DNA of 64,000 bases from Gillisella vitis (GCF_021559775.1 NZ_CP056047.1:3059501-3123500); one strand, 5' to 3'. Positions 1 to 9,433 are shown, counted from the stretch's first letter. Translations and numbers: made by a program. The notes: generated by a model not told the origin, from the letters alone.

Positions 1-108
1 CGCCCCTGCCCTCTGCTGGTCAAATATGTGGAAGCGGGATGGCTTGGCCGCAAGTCCGGCCGAGGCTTCTACGATTACCGCGGCGAAATTCCGGTTCCGA
101 CGCGGTAA
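1..108 (+). CDS. 3-hydroxyacyl-CoA dehydrogenase, C-terminal end (partial)
   Basis: Frame 1 is open from the first base to a TAA at 106-108 and encodes the last 35 residues of a protein whose start lies outside the window. The tail contains '[14 protein letters not shown]', the typical C-terminal signature of 3-hydroxybutyryl-CoA / 3-hydroxyacyl-CoA dehydrogenases, which oxidise 3-hydroxyacyl-CoA with NAD(P)+ in fatty-acid and polyhydroxybutyrate metabolism. The family is clear from this signature, but the exact substrate cannot be judged from the fragment. The next gene lies on the opposite strand, 12 bases away, so the two converge. Confidence 0.75.
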   Translation, partial: RPCPLLVKYVEAGWLGRKSGRGFYDYRGEIPVPTR

Positions 109-120
109 ATCCACGGGCAT

Positions 121-758
121 TTAGCTCAGCGGCTTCATCACCGCGTTTTGATAGGCGGGGCGGCTTTTCAGCCGCTCATACCATGCGGCGAGATGCGGGT
201 GATCCGGACGGTCAATCGGCATTTCAAACCAGGCATAGATGAAGCATCCAAGCGGAATATCGCCAACACCGAATGTCTCGCCGGACAGATAATCCTGTTT
301 GGCCAACACCGTATCGACGACAGAAAGATGCCCGGCCACAACCTTGGCCGCCGCTTCGATTTCGCCATATCGCGGTCTGCTGCCGGTGTTCTGATCATAC
401 CCCAGAACACATCCCGGAAGGGTGTGGCAATGGTCGATGTCACCCAGTCCATCCACTTTTCCGCCTGGGCGCGGGCGACCGGATCAACCGGATTGAACCC
501 AGCATCACCATACCGAGCCGCGAGATACCGGAGAATAGTGTTGGATTCCCACAGCACCACATCGCCGTCTTCCAGAACAGGCACCAGCCCGTTGGGGTTC
601 ATGACACGAAACGCGGGATCGTTGACGACGCCGAATGCGCCGCCTGCGTCTATCCTCTGATAAACAAGATCCAACTCTTCAACGACCCATAAGATCTTCT
701 TGACGTTGGTCGAATTTGCCCGACCCCAGATTTTCAACATGTCACTCGCCTTTTCCAT
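121..758 (-). pseudogene. glutathione S-transferase family protein, broken by a frameshift
   Basis: The N-terminal half (from ATG at 740, or 758) reads as a GST thioredoxin-like domain: 'MLKIWGRANSTNVKK', then 'LVPVLEDGDVVLWESNTILRY', the usual glutathione-binding region. Near 360-370 this frame runs into unrelated sequence, while the helical C-terminal domain ('HLAAWYERLKSRPAYQNAV') continues in another frame to the stop at 121. One extra base after the codons for 'RDMA' would restore a continuous protein of about 206 residues, the normal family length. It is either a recent pseudogene or a base-calling error. It lies 13 bases downstream of tlpA on the same strand. Confidence 0.8.
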
Positions 759-771
759 ATCACTGGCCTTT

Positions 772-1434
772 TCAAAGAGACATTATTTTATCGATCAGGG
801 TTTTGGCATCCTCGCTGTCCCATACGGCAGGACCATTCATGGAGCCGAGCAGGCATCCCTTGCCATCGATCACCAGCGTCACCGGCAGGCCGAACGCCAG
901 GCCCTGCTTTTTCAGCGCATTGAAGACGCCCATGGAGCTGTCGCGGTAAAAGCCGAGATGATCGATGCCGTTGTCGCTAAGAAAGGCTTTCGGCTTTTCG
1001 TCGCTGCCGCTGTCGATATTGATCGCCACAACCTCGAATGTCTCGCCGCCCTTGGCCTGTTGCAGGCGATTGAGGGCGGGCATTTCCTCCCGGCACGGCA
1101 GGCACCAGGTCGCCCAGAGGTTGACCAGTAGCGGCTTGCCCTTAAAATCCTGGAGGCTCTTTTCGACGCCGTTGGCATCCTTGAAGCTGAGGCCGGTAAT
1201 GGGGCGCGGCGGATTGGCCGCCACCACAGCCGCAACCTGGCCCTTGATCAGCGGGTCAAGCGTCTTGATCGCCTGTGCTGCCGTCTCACACCCTTGGGCG
1301 GCAGCGATTTCAGAGCCATTGCCAGACCCCGTCTCCTTCACGTATACCGCAACCGCGCCGGCCAACACACCGGCAATCGCCGCAAACGCAATCAGCTTGG
1401 CGGAAGGAAGTCCCAGCGGTCTTTTTTTCGTCAT
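772..1434 (-). CDS. tlpA: TlpA-type membrane-anchored thiol:disulfide oxidoreductase
   Basis: A 220-residue protein with an N-terminal membrane anchor (about residues 13-31) and a periplasmic thioredoxin fold. The redox motif WCLPC is at residues 110-114, followed by '[10 protein letters not shown]' and a cis-proline region ('GLPVTLVID'). TlpA-like proteins reduce periplasmic thiols, typically for cytochrome c or cytochrome oxidase copper-centre maturation. The ATG at 1434 has a GGAG ribosome site. The gene is divergent from argH with only 24 bases between the start codons, so the two promoters must overlap each other's leaders or coding starts. Confidence 0.88.
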   Translation of the reverse strand: MTKKRPLGLPSAKLIAFAAIAGVLAGAVAVYVKETGSGNGSEIAAAQGCETAAQAIKTLDPLIKGQVAAVVAANPPRPITGLSFKDANGVEKSLQDFKGKPLLVNLWATWCLPCREEMPALNRLQQAKGGETFEVVAINIDSGSDEKPKAFLSDNGIDHLGFYRDSSMGVFNALKKQGLAFGLPVTLVIDGKGCLLGSMNGPAVWDSEDAKTLIDKIMSL

Positions 1435-1458
1435 CGACGTCTCCAGGATCTATTGAGC

Positions 1459-2862
1459 ATGGCCGAGGACACCAAAGACACGACATCCTCCAACCAGATG
1501 TGGGGCGGCCGCTTTGCCTCCGGCCCGGCGGCCATCATGGAGGAGATAAACGCCTCAATCGGTTTCGACAAGAAGCTCTATGCCCAGGATATCCGCGGTT
1601 CGATTGCCCACGCCACCATGTTGGCTCATCAAGGCATTATTTCCGGCGAAGACAAAGACAAGATCGTCACCGGTCTGAACACGATTTTGTCAGAGATCGA
1701 AGCGGGACAATTCACCTTCTCCCGCAAGCTTGAAGACATTCACATGAATATCGAGGCGCGTCTGGCCGACCTGATTGGTCCCGCCGCCGGTCGCCTGCAC
1801 ACCGCCCGCTCGCGCAATGACCAGGTGGCGCTGGATTTTCGCCTCTGGGTCAAGGAAGAGCTGCAAAAAGCCGAAAGCCTGCTGACAGACCTGATCGCCG
1901 CCTTTCTCGACCGTGCCGAGGAACATGCCGAGACGGTCATGCCCGGCTTTACCCATTTGCAGACCGCGCAGCCGGTCACCTTCGGGCATCACTGCATGGC
2001 CTATGTGGAAATGTTTGGCCGGGACCGCCAGCGGGTGCGCCACGCCATCGAACATCTGGATGAAAGCCCAATCGGCGCGGCTGCCCTTGCCGGCACCGGC
2101 TATACCATCGACCGCCACATGACCGCAAAGGCGCTCGGTTTTCGCGAGCCGACCCGCAATTCCATCGATACCGTGTCGGACCGCGATTTCGCGCTGGAAT
2201 TCCTGTCGATTGCCGCCATTTCGGCGGTGCATCTGTCGCGTTTGGCAGAAGAAATCGTCATCTGGTCAACACCGCAATTCGGCTTTATCCGGCTCTCGGA
2301 TGCCTTTTCGACCGGCTCATCAATCATGCCGCAGAAGAAGAACCCGGACGCCGCCGAACTGGTGCGCGCCAAGACGGGCCGGATAAACGGCTCGCTGATT
2401 GCACTTTTGACCATTATGAAGGGCCTGCCGCTCGCCTATTCCAAGGACATGCAGGAAGACAAGGAACAGGTCTTCGACGCTGCCGAGAGCCTGGAACTGG
2501 CGCTGGCCGCCATGACCGGGATGATCCGCGACATGACTGTGCGGGCAGACCGGATGAAGGCCGCAGCCGGTTCCGGCTTTTCCACGGCCACCGATCTGGC
2601 TGACTGGCTGGTGCGCGAGGCAGGGCTTCCCTTCCGCGACGCCCATCATGTCACGGGCCGGGTTGTCGCCCTGGCGGAGGAAAAAGGCTGCGATCTTGCC
2701 GATCTGCCGCTTGAGGACTTGCAAGCCATTCATACCGCCATCACCGCCGATATCTATTCGGTCCTGACGGTGGAAGCCTCGGTTGCCAGCCGCAAAAGCT
2801 ATGGCGGCACGGCACCGGACGAGGTGCGCAAGCAGATCAAATGGTGGCGTAGCCGTAACTGA
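1459..2862 (+). CDS. argH: argininosuccinate lyase
   Basis: A 467-residue cytosolic enzyme that splits argininosuccinate into arginine and fumarate, the last step of arginine synthesis. The fumarase/aspartase-superfamily signature '[11 protein letters not shown]' lies near residue 287, and '[12 protein letters not shown]' and '[13 protein letters not shown]' are typical ArgH blocks. The ATG at 1459 ('[19 protein letters not shown]') fits the family start; the open frame extends upstream over the divergent tlpA gene, but that part is a shadow. A hairpin follows at 2888, so argH is probably transcribed alone. Confidence 0.95.
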   Translation: MAEDTKDTTSSNQMWGGRFASGPAAIMEEINASIGFDKKLYAQDIRGSIAHATMLAHQGIISGEDKDKIVTGLNTILSEIEAGQFTFSRKLEDIHMNIEARLADLIGPAAGRLHTARSRNDQVALDFRLWVKEELQKAESLLTDLIAAFLDRAEEHAETVMPGFTHLQTAQPVTFGHHCMAYVEMFGRDRQRVRHAIEHLDESPIGAAALAGTGYTIDRHMTAKALGFREPTRNSIDTVSDRDFALEFLSIAAISAVHLSRLAEEIVIWSTPQFGFIRLSDAFSTGSSIMPQKKNPDAAELVRAKTGRINGSLIALLTIMKGLPLAYSKDMQEDKEQVFDAAESLELALAAMTGMIRDMTVRADRMKAAAGSGFSTATDLADWLVREAGLPFRDAHHVTGRVVALAEEKGCDLADLPLEDLQAIHTAITADIYSVLTVEASVASRKSYGGTAPDEVRKQIKWWRSRN

Positions 2863-2887
2863 TCGCCAAACCCGATCGATCCATCAC

Positions 2888-2917
2888 AAAAATCGGGATG
2901 CATAGAGCCCGATTTTT
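2888..2917. terminator. bidirectional intrinsic terminator after argH
   Basis: A perfect 10-bp inverted repeat, AAAAATCGGG at 2888-2897 and CCCGATTTTT at 2908-2917, with a 10-base loop. The arms carry their own A and T tracts, so the hairpin resembles an intrinsic terminator in both directions. It lies 25 bases after the argH stop and 39 bases before lptM, which suggests lptM-lysA has its own promoter. Confidence 0.8.
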
Positions 2918-2956
2918 GGCTAGACATAGGCCCACCACCACGTTGGACAGGATATT

Positions 2957-3148
2957 ATGGCTGTTTCCTATCAAAGACTGATGATTTCTGCCGCCCTGCT
3001 CGGTGCCGCCAGCATTCTGGTCACCGGCTGCGGCCGCAAGGGCGATCTGGACAGGCCTAGCACGCCGGTTGCCCAGCAGAACAAGGCGGACGCGCCAACC
3101 CAGGCCAAGGCGCCGGAGAAGAAATTCTTCCTCGATCCGCTTCTGTGA
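2957..3148 (+). CDS. lptM: LptM-like small lipoprotein (YifL family)
   Basis: A 63-residue protein with a lipoprotein signal peptide ending at the lipobox 'LVTGC' (Cys about residue 25), followed by 'GRKGDL', the conserved motif of the LptM/YifL family. The remainder is a short, polar tail. In E. coli LptM helps mature the LptD-LptE lipopolysaccharide translocon in the outer membrane; the same role here is inferred from family. It has an AGGAT ribosome site. It sits 10 bases before lysA, an arrangement common in proteobacteria. Confidence 0.85.
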   Translation: MAVSYQRLMISAALLGAASILVTGCGRKGDLDRPSTPVAQQNKADAPTQAKAPEKKFFLDPLL

Positions 3149-3158
3149 TAGGCGCACC

Positions 3159-4430
3159 GTGAACCATTTCCAGTATCGCGACGGCATTCTCCATGCCGAG
3201 GATGTGTCCGTTCCAGAGATCGCCAAGGCGGTCGGCACCCCCTTCTATTGCTACTCCACAGCAACGCTGGAGCGCCACTACCGGGTGTTTTCCGCGGCCT
3301 TCGACGGCGTCGAGTCCATGGTTTGCTACGCGGTCAAAGCCAATTCCAACCAGGCGGTGCTGAAAACCCTTGGGCAATTGGGAGCGGGCGTCGATGTGGT
3401 CTCCGAAGGCGAATTGCGCCGGGCGCTGGCAGCTGGCATTCCCCCCAACCGCATCCTGTTTTCCGGCGTCGGCAAGACCCCGTCGGAAATGGATCTTGGG
3501 TTGGAGGTCGGGATTTACTGTTTCAATGTCGAATCCGAACCGGAACTGGACGTCCTCAATCAAAGAGCGCTGAAAGCCGGTAAAACGGCGCATGTCTCCT
3601 TCCGCATCAACCCCGATGTTGATGCTGGCACCCATGCGAAGATTTCCACCGGTCGGAAAGAAAACAAATTCGGCATTTCCTATGAACGCGCTCGCGCCGT
3701 CTATGCCCGCGCCGCCAGCCTGGAAGGTATCAAGGTCACCGGTATCGACATGCATATCGGCAGCCAGATCACCGATCTCCAGCCGTTTGCCGAGGCCTTC
3801 AAGCTGTTACGCGACCTGGTGACCACGCTGCGGGCCGAAGGCCATGTCATCGACCACGTCGATGTCGGCGGTGGACTTGGCATTCCCTACAAAGACGACA
3901 ACAATCCGCCGCCCGACCCGGCGGCCTACGCCGCAATCGTCAAGCAGCAATTGGCTTCACTCGACTGCCGGATCGTCGCCGAGCCGGGCCGGCTGATCGT
4001 CGGCAATGCCGGTATTCTCGTGACCGAAGTGATCTATGTGAAGGACGGCGGCAACAAGACTTTCGTCATCGTCGATGCCGCCATGAACGACCTGATCCGC
4101 CCGACGCTCTATGACGCCCATCACGAGCTTCGTCCGGTGCTGCTGTCTGCGGCCAGCGCCCCGCGCATCCGCGCCGATGTGGTCGGGCCGGTCTGCGAGA
4201 CCGGCGATTATCTGGCGCTCGACCGCGAAATGAGCATGCCAAGGCCCGGCGACCTGATCGCCATCGGCTCGGCAGGGGCTTATGGCGCTGTTCAATCGAG
4301 CACGTATAATACGAGACGACTGGTGCCCGAAGTGCTCGTCAAGGGCGACCAATTCCACGTGGTCCGGCCAAGGCCGAGCTATGATGACATGATCCGGTTG
4401 GACAGCCTGCCCGATTGGCTGGCATCCTGA
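3159..4430 (+). CDS. lysA: diaminopimelate decarboxylase
   Basis: A 423-residue PLP enzyme of fold type III that decarboxylates meso-diaminopimelate to L-lysine. 'YAVKAN' near residue 60 holds the PLP lysine; 'HIGSQ' (about 199), the Gly-rich 'DVGGGLG' and 'EPGR' (about 274) bind PLP phosphate; 'CETGD' supplies active-site residues at the dimer interface. The start is taken as GTG at 3159, giving 'NHFQYRDG' at the N-terminus and normal family length; upstream codons in frame overlap lptM and are Arg-rich shadow. It is cotranscribed with lptM. Confidence 0.94.
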   Translation: MNHFQYRDGILHAEDVSVPEIAKAVGTPFYCYSTATLERHYRVFSAAFDGVESMVCYAVKANSNQAVLKTLGQLGAGVDVVSEGELRRALAAGIPPNRILFSGVGKTPSEMDLGLEVGIYCFNVESEPELDVLNQRALKAGKTAHVSFRINPDVDAGTHAKISTGRKENKFGISYERARAVYARAASLEGIKVTGIDMHIGSQITDLQPFAEAFKLLRDLVTTLRAEGHVIDHVDVGGGLGIPYKDDNNPPPDPAAYAAIVKQQLASLDCRIVAEPGRLIVGNAGILVTEVIYVKDGGNKTFVIVDAAMNDLIRPTLYDAHHELRPVLLSAASAPRIRADVVGPVCETGDYLALDREMSMPRPGDLIAIGSAGAYGAVQSSTYNTRRLVPEVLVKGDQFHVVRPRPSYDDMIRLDSLPDWLAS

Positions 4431-4444
4431 GCAGGCTGTCTTTT
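4401..4444 (+). terminator. intrinsic terminator overlapping the end of lysA
   Basis: A perfect 10-bp inverted repeat, GACAGCCTGC at 4401-4410 and GCAGGCTGTC at 4431-4440, is followed directly by TTTT. The left arm lies inside the last codons of lysA (encoding Asp-Ser-Leu-Pro) and the stop codon falls in the 20-base loop, so the coding end doubles as terminator. Confidence 0.75.
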
Positions 4445-4618
4445 CAGGAGATAGCGTTCACAATTTAGCCGGATGGCTGAAAAAACCACCCCTGTACCGG
4501 GCCTGCCCCTCGTCTTCGCCACAAACAATGCTATCCTAACATGTCAACGCTGTCGTAAACCGTATGAGTTGCGATACGCAGTATAAGCGTTGAGATGACA
4601 GGAAACCGGAGACTGCCC

Positions 4619-7327
4619 ATGACCGCTTCCGGCACGAAAAAGAGCCAAGGTGCTCTAAACAGCGATCAAAAGCTGGCCCGCAGGCTGGCCGTGAACCGCT
4701 GGACGGCAAGGCTCGTGCTGTTTTGTGAGCGGTTACTACCCCTGCTGCTGCTTCCAGCCTCGATTGCCGCCATTTTCCTGTCGCTGGCTTGGCTCGGCTT
4801 TTTTCGCGAGGCACCCAGCTATCTGCGCTGGCCGCTGGTTTTCCTGTTGGTTTTCGGCTTTCTCGCCTTGCTTTTGCCCATGGCCCGTCTGCGCTGGCCG
4901 CACATTGGCGAAGCGGACCGGCTACTGGAAGAACGCAATCATCTGCCGCATCAACCCATCGGTGTGCAGGGTGAGGAACCGGCCTTCGACACGCCTTTTG
5001 CCCGCGCCCTCTGGCATGAGCACCAACGGCGCATGGCGACCCGGATCGCCACGCTCGATGCCGGACGGCCAAAGCCTGATATCGCCCGCTTTGACCGCTT
5101 CGGCCTGCGCGCCTTGCCCGCTCTTCTTTTGGCGGTGGCCTTTGCCTATTCCGGCTCGAATGGCGCTGGCCGTCTCACCGATGCCTTTCTGCTGCAAGAC
5201 AGGGACGACAACGCCCCTACCCTGCGCATCGATGCCTGGATTACCCCGCCGGGCTATACGGGCCGCCCCCCTGTTTTCCTCACAGGACGCAATGGCGATG
5301 GCACCCAGGATATCGCCGTTCCCACCCAATCAGTGGTCACTGTTCGGTTGACCGGCAGCACCGGAGACGAACAGGCAGACTTCAAACCGGCATCTGGGGC
5401 AGCGGCAGTCGCTTTCCAAGCGGTCAAGGCCGACCAGGAAAACACGCCCGGCTCCTCGCCTGCCGTCTCGTCAGCCACACCAACACCAGCTCAGACTGAC
5501 AACAACGCCCGTACGCTAACCCTGACATTGGGTGAAAGCGGCACGCTGGAACTCGGCACCCGGCAATGGCCGCTGAAGGTCATTCCCGACCATGGCCCAA
5601 CCATCGCCTTTGACGGCATTCCGAAACGTGCGGTCAACGGAGCGCTGGAAATCGGCTTTACCGCCCGCGACGATTATGGCCTGCTGGAAGCGCGCGCCGA
5701 AATCGTCCCTGTGGATGCCGACCCGCAGGCCAGCCCGCTCTATCCCCTGCCTGAGTTCAAGCTGGACCTGCCGAGCCGCAATGCCCGCGACATCAAAAGC
5801 ATGTCGAGCCGCAACCTCACCGAACATCCGCTGGCTGGAAAGAAGGTCCGCATCACCTTGATTGCCAAGGACGGATTGGGCCAGGAGGGACGCAGCCCAG
5901 CCCATGAGATGATCCTGCCCGGCCGCAATTTTTCCGAACCGCTGGCCGCCGCCGTGGCCGAACAGCGTCAGGTCTTTGCGCTGGACACGCGGCGGATGCC
6001 CCGCGCCGTAGCGCTCAACGAAGCACTGACGCTGCGCGCCGATGAAACCATTCCGCAGCTTTCCCATTACCTGCTGATTTCCTCGGCCCATGCCCGTATG
6101 CAGATGGCCAGCACGACCGAAGCCTTGAAGGACACGGCGGATTATCTCTGGGAAATCGCGCTCGGCATCGACGATGGCGATGTGTCACTGGCGGAACGCA
6201 AGCTGAGCGAAGCGCAGCAAAAGCTGTCGGAGGCACTGGAACGCAATGCGCCCGATGCCGAGATCAAAAAGCTGATGGACGAGGTCCGTCAGGCAATGCA
6301 GGACTATATGAAGGCTCTTGCAGAGCGCCAGCAGCCGCAAAACGGCCAGCAGAACCAGCAGAGCGCCCAGAAAATGCTGACCCAGCGCGATCTGGAAAAC
6401 ATGATGAACCAGATCGAGAACCTGGCCCGTTCCGGCAACAAGGATGCCGCCCGCCAGATGTTGCAGGAGATGCAACGGATGATGAACAATCTCCAGGCCG
6501 GACGTCCACAGCGCTCCAATCCGCAGCAGCAACAGCAGACCAGCGAAGCGCGCAAGCAGATCGACAAGCTCGGCCAGATCATGCAGGACCAGCAGAAGCT
6601 GATGGACCAGACTTTCAAACTGGATCAGGAATTACAGAGCCGGTCACAGATGGGCGATGACCTTCAGCCGGAAGACGGTGACGGCATGAGCCAGGACAAT
6701 CCTCAGGCTGAACCAACGCCCGATGGCGATCAAAACCAGCAACAGGGCCAAAACCCGGACCAGAACCAGAATAAAGACAGCGCCGGAAAAAATCCCTCAT
6801 CACCGGATCAGATGACCGCCGAGCAATTGCGGGAAGCGCTCAAACAATTGCGCCAGCAGCAGGATGCGCTTGGCAAGCAGTTGAAGGGCGTCCAGGACGG
6901 ACTTGGCAAGCTTGGTATCAAACCAGGAGAAAATTTCGGCCAGGCAGGCCGGGAAATGCAAGGCGCGGGCGAAGCACTCGGCAAAAGCCAGGGTGACCGG
7001 GCGGTGCAGGGCCAGGGCCGGGCGTTGGAAGCCCTGCGCCAAGGGGCGCGTGATATGATGAACCAGATGATGCAGGCCATGCAGCAAGGCCAGGGGCAAG
7101 GTCAGGGCCAGGGGCAAGGCATGGCGGAAGGCAATCAGGGCGGTCGCGACCCGCTGGGGCGGCCACGGTCAACCACCGGGCCGGATTTTGGCGAACGGGT
7201 CAAAGTCCCCGACGAAATCGACGTGCAGCGCGCCCGCGAAATCCTTGATGCGATCCGCAACAAGCTGGGCAATAATGCAAGCCCCGAAGTAGAGCGCCGC
7301 TATCTGGAACGGTTGCTGGACATGTAA
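4619..7327 (+). CDS. TIGR02302/DUF4175 family membrane protein
   Basis: About 902 residues from the ATG at 4619, which has a GGAG site; an in-frame ATG at 4595 is the alternative. Two close membrane helices lie near residues 30-90 and another hydrophobic segment near 165-185, then a large extracytoplasmic region. From about residue 560 on it is rich in Gln, Met and Asn with predicted coiled coil, ending in Gln-Gly runs before a conserved C-terminus ('VKVPDEIDVQRAREILDAI'). This is the alphaproteobacterial family TIGR02302, a low-complexity family of unknown function, often found after lysA. No function is claimed. Confidence 0.85.
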   Translation: MTASGTKKSQGALNSDQKLARRLAVNRWTARLVLFCERLLPLLLLPASIAAIFLSLAWLGFFREAPSYLRWPLVFLLVFGFLALLLPMARLRWPHIGEADRLLEERNHLPHQPIGVQGEEPAFDTPFARALWHEHQRRMATRIATLDAGRPKPDIARFDRFGLRALPALLLAVAFAYSGSNGAGRLTDAFLLQDRDDNAPTLRIDAWITPPGYTGRPPVFLTGRNGDGTQDIAVPTQSVVTVRLTGSTGDEQADFKPASGAAAVAFQAVKADQENTPGSSPAVSSATPTPAQTDNNARTLTLTLGESGTLELGTRQWPLKVIPDHGPTIAFDGIPKRAVNGALEIGFTARDDYGLLEARAEIVPVDADPQASPLYPLPEFKLDLPSRNARDIKSMSSRNLTEHPLAGKKVRITLIAKDGLGQEGRSPAHEMILPGRNFSEPLAAAVAEQRQVFALDTRRMPRAVALNEALTLRADETIPQLSHYLLISSAHARMQMASTTEALKDTADYLWEIALGIDDGDVSLAERKLSEAQQKLSEALERNAPDAEIKKLMDEVRQAMQDYMKALAERQQPQNGQQNQQSAQKMLTQRDLENMMNQIENLARSGNKDAARQMLQEMQRMMNNLQAGRPQRSNPQQQQQTSEARKQIDKLGQIMQDQQKLMDQTFKLDQELQSRSQMGDDLQPEDGDGMSQDNPQAEPTPDGDQNQQQGQNPDQNQNKDSAGKNPSSPDQMTAEQLREALKQLRQQQDALGKQLKGVQDGLGKLGIKPGENFGQAGREMQGAGEALGKSQGDRAVQGQGRALEALRQGARDMMNQMMQAMQQGQGQGQGQGQGMAEGNQGGRDPLGRPRSTTGPDFGERVKVPDEIDVQRAREILDAIRNKLGNNASPEVERRYLERLLDM

Positions 7328-7329
7328 TG

Positions 7330-7359
7330 GAAGGGCGAGGAGGGGCGCTCGCGCCCTTC
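7330..7359. terminator. possible hairpin terminator between convergent genes
   Basis: An 8-bp inverted repeat, GAAGGGCG at 7330-7337 and CGCCCTTC at 7352-7359, directly follows the stop of the TIGR02302 gene and faces the end of cpdR. There is no strong T tract, so it is only a possible terminator. Confidence 0.4.
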
Positions 7360-7434
7360 AAGTCCATCAAAACAAATGACCGGATGGACCTGCAATCCGT
7401 TCCAGGCGAACGTCGCGAGACCAACCGAATACCG

Positions 7435-7794
7435 TCAGGCTGTCAAAGCCTGTGCAACGGCCTTGCGGATATCGGGAAGCGCAAAGGGCTTTGGCACGAC
7501 ATCAATGATTTTTTCGAGCAGGTCGTCGGCCCGTTCGCGCTGTTCGGCATAGCCGGTCATCAGCAGAATTTTCAGGCCCGGAAAATCCGAATGGGCGCGA
7601 TGCGCCAGTTCGATACCGTCCATGACCGGCATGCGGATATCCGACAGCAGCAGATCGAAATTGCTGGTAGCCAGCATTTCGAGACCCTCGGCGCCGTCTG
7701 CCGCCTCATGGGTTTCATGTCCGTCGAGCCGCAACGCCCGGGCAACGAAGGACCGCAGGGCATCCTCGTCTTCGGTAATCAGTATCTTGGCCAT
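7435..7794 (-). CDS. cpdR: CpdR-type single-domain response regulator
   Basis: A 119-residue stand-alone receiver domain. Acidic pocket residues 'EDED' (8-11), phospho-acceptor Asp52 in 'LLLSDIRMP', and the signalling Lys in 'VPKPFALPDI' are present. The sequence from 'MAKILITEDEDALRSF' on matches CpdR, which in Caulobacter and Sinorhizobium controls ClpXP localisation and cell-cycle proteolysis according to its phosphorylation by the CckA-ChpT relay. The ATG at 7794 is chosen because it gives the canonical N-terminus; an upstream in-frame start at 7848 adds 18 unrelated residues. Confidence 0.88.
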   Translation of the reverse strand: MAKILITEDEDALRSFVARALRLDGHETHEAADGAEGLEMLATSNFDLLLSDIRMPVMDGIELAHRAHSDFPGLKILLMTGYAEQRERADDLLEKIIDVVPKPFALPDIRKAVAQALTA

Positions 7795-8126
7795 ATCGCA
7801 TTCCCATCTTGAAGCCTGCCACATCACCATTCGACCAAACGCGATCAACGGTTGTCATCATGCGGCATGTTGTACCAGGGCATGAGGATGCTCACGCATC
7901 CCCGCCGCTACAGCGCCCTCCCCGAATCATAGAGGATGGGTGGCGCTGTCATTACTGAAGCAAATCACCAGTTTTTCCTTTGCGAGAGGTAAACAACCGG
8001 CAGCCAAGACGAGAGGATGGTTAATAGTTTCTACCTGTTGAGCGCGGCCACGTCCCGCTTCAGGACGTCCGCCGCAATAAGGCATTCACACCGTAAACAT
8101 TTGTAATAAATATCTTTTATCTCAGA
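7795..8126. other. intergenic region upstream of cpdR and downstream of hpt
   Basis: A stretch of 332 bases without a convincing gene. It holds a copy of the GATGC/GCATC palindromic element (7886-7901) and presumably the cpdR promoter. The part next to hpt (about 8087-8130) is A/T-rich. No RNA gene is recognised. Confidence 0.5.
7884..7903. repeat. palindromic intergenic element, copy A
   Basis: GGATGC-TCAC-GCATCC hairpin (7886-7901), upstream of cpdR. It shares the 12-base core 'ATGCTCACGCAT' with the copies near 32600 and 35492. Confidence 0.6.
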
Positions 8127-8675
8127 TTATGACGCTGCATCGCCGGTAACAACACCGACAAATGGCAATTCTCGGAAAGCGTGAGCGACATCCATGCCGT
8201 AACCGACAACAAAATAATCCGGGCATTCGAAACCGACATAATCGGCCTCGCACACTTCCTTGCGCTTGACCTTCTTGTCGAGCAGCACGGCAATGCTGAC
8301 ATTGGCAGCACCGCGTTCATACATCAACGTGCGGGCAAACAGCAGGGTCCGTCCCGATTCCAGGATGTCGTCGATCAGCAAAACATTGCGGCCACGGACA
8401 TCGCTGTCGATATCCTTGAGGATCTTGACCCCCTGCGACACGGTGCCGGTGCCGTAGCTGGACAGGGTGATGAATTCCACCTCCGGCGCAATGCCGACAT
8501 GATGCAGCGCCCGGATCAGATCAGCGGCGAAAATAAACGAGCCTTTCAAGATCGAAATCACCAGAAGATCCTCGGAAGGACCATCGACAATCGCCTTGGC
8601 GATCTCGATATTGCGGGCGGCGATCTGTTCGGCTGTGAACAAAGGTTCGATATTTTTTCCGCGAACGACAGGCAT
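8127..8675 (-). CDS. hpt: hypoxanthine phosphoribosyltransferase
   Basis: A 182-residue type I phosphoribosyltransferase. The PRPP-binding loop 'VLLIDDILESGRT' is at residues 98-110, 'SILKGSFIFAADL' is the conserved PPi-loop region, and 'YVGFECPDYFVVGYGMD' forms the purine-binding part. It converts hypoxanthine (and usually guanine) plus PRPP to IMP/GMP in purine salvage in the cytosol. The ATG at 8675 has a GGAG site 6 bases upstream. The upstream membrane-protein gene on the same strand ends 68 bases before it, so they may be cotranscribed. Confidence 0.93.
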   Translation of the reverse strand: MPVVRGKNIEPLFTAEQIAARNIEIAKAIVDGPSEDLLVISILKGSFIFAADLIRALHHVGIAPEVEFITLSSYGTGTVSQGVKILKDIDSDVRGRNVLLIDDILESGRTLLFARTLMYERGAANVSIAVLLDKKVKRKEVCEADYVGFECPDYFVVGYGMDVAHAFRELPFVGVVTGDAAS

Positions 8676-8743
8676 GGAGTCTCCAGGATTTCGCTGCCGA
8701 TCTTCAGGCGACAGGGTTTTCTTTCACCCTGCCGATAGCACAA

Positions 8744-9433
8744 TCAGGATTGCGAGGCATCCTTAGGTGCAAAGGAAAGCTTGAGTTCCGGTTTTTTTCC
8801 ACCGGGATGGCGCAGCCGGGCCGCAATGCCACGGCTATGGCCGACACCGATTTCCGGTGCGGGCGGGGTAATCAGCGTGGAGGCAATGAGGCGACCCTCC
8901 GAATAGAGATCCGCCCTTATATCCGGCAGAGCCTGCGTCGTCGCGGCATGATTCTCAACAATCGCGTTGACCAGCAGGACCGGCATGCCGCCAGCAGTTT
9001 GCGGGGTCAGGCTGACATGGGTTATGTCGAGCGGGTTTCTGGCCGGGACCGCCTCCGTGCCGCCAATCAGGCAAAAGCCACCGGCGCTGAAAAACATCAG
9101 CACGGCAAGGGCTGCAATCAACGAGGTGAAAGACCGTTCCGATAGCTGCCCAAGGCGATTTTCCAACCGGACGACATGCCCGACAACATGATTGACGATA
9201 GAATGCAGCACGCCCTGCGGTGCTGGCGCCTGTGGCCGGTATGGGGTCTTCATTTCCGCCTGGATTCGGCTGCGAAGCGCGCCGACGGGATCACCGACCG
9301 TGACAAATTTCGCATCGCTTACATCTTCCGCCAGCCGGAAGCCGGGACGCGGCATGGGCCGATAGGGCCGCTCGGGCGGCAGGAGATCGATATCGGGTTC
9401 GACATATTTAGGCCGAAAACGGAATGCGTTCAT
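8744..9433 (-). CDS. membrane-anchored DUF3426-like protein divergent from ftsEX
   Basis: 229 residues from ATG at 9433 (GCGAGGG ribosome site). The first 100 residues are Pro/Arg-rich and cytoplasmic, a single membrane helix spans about 102-124, and the remaining ~100 residues form a beta-rich outer domain ('THVSLTPQTAGGMPVLLVNAIVEN' region) resembling DUF3426. Many rhizobial proteins at this position carry an N-terminal CxxC zinc ribbon (MJ0042 type); none is seen here, as the N-terminus has no cysteine. The constant position beside ftsE hints at an envelope or division role, but that is inference only. Confidence 0.65.
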   Translation of the reverse strand: MNAFRFRPKYVEPDIDLLPPERPYRPMPRPGFRLAEDVSDAKFVTVGDPVGALRSRIQAEMKTPYRPQAPAPQGVLHSIVNHVVGHVVRLENRLGQLSERSFTSLIAALAVLMFFSAGGFCLIGGTEAVPARNPLDITHVSLTPQTAGGMPVLLVNAIVENHAATTQALPDIRADLYSEGRLIASTLITPPAPEIGVGHSRGIAARLRHPGGKKPELKLSFAPKDASQS

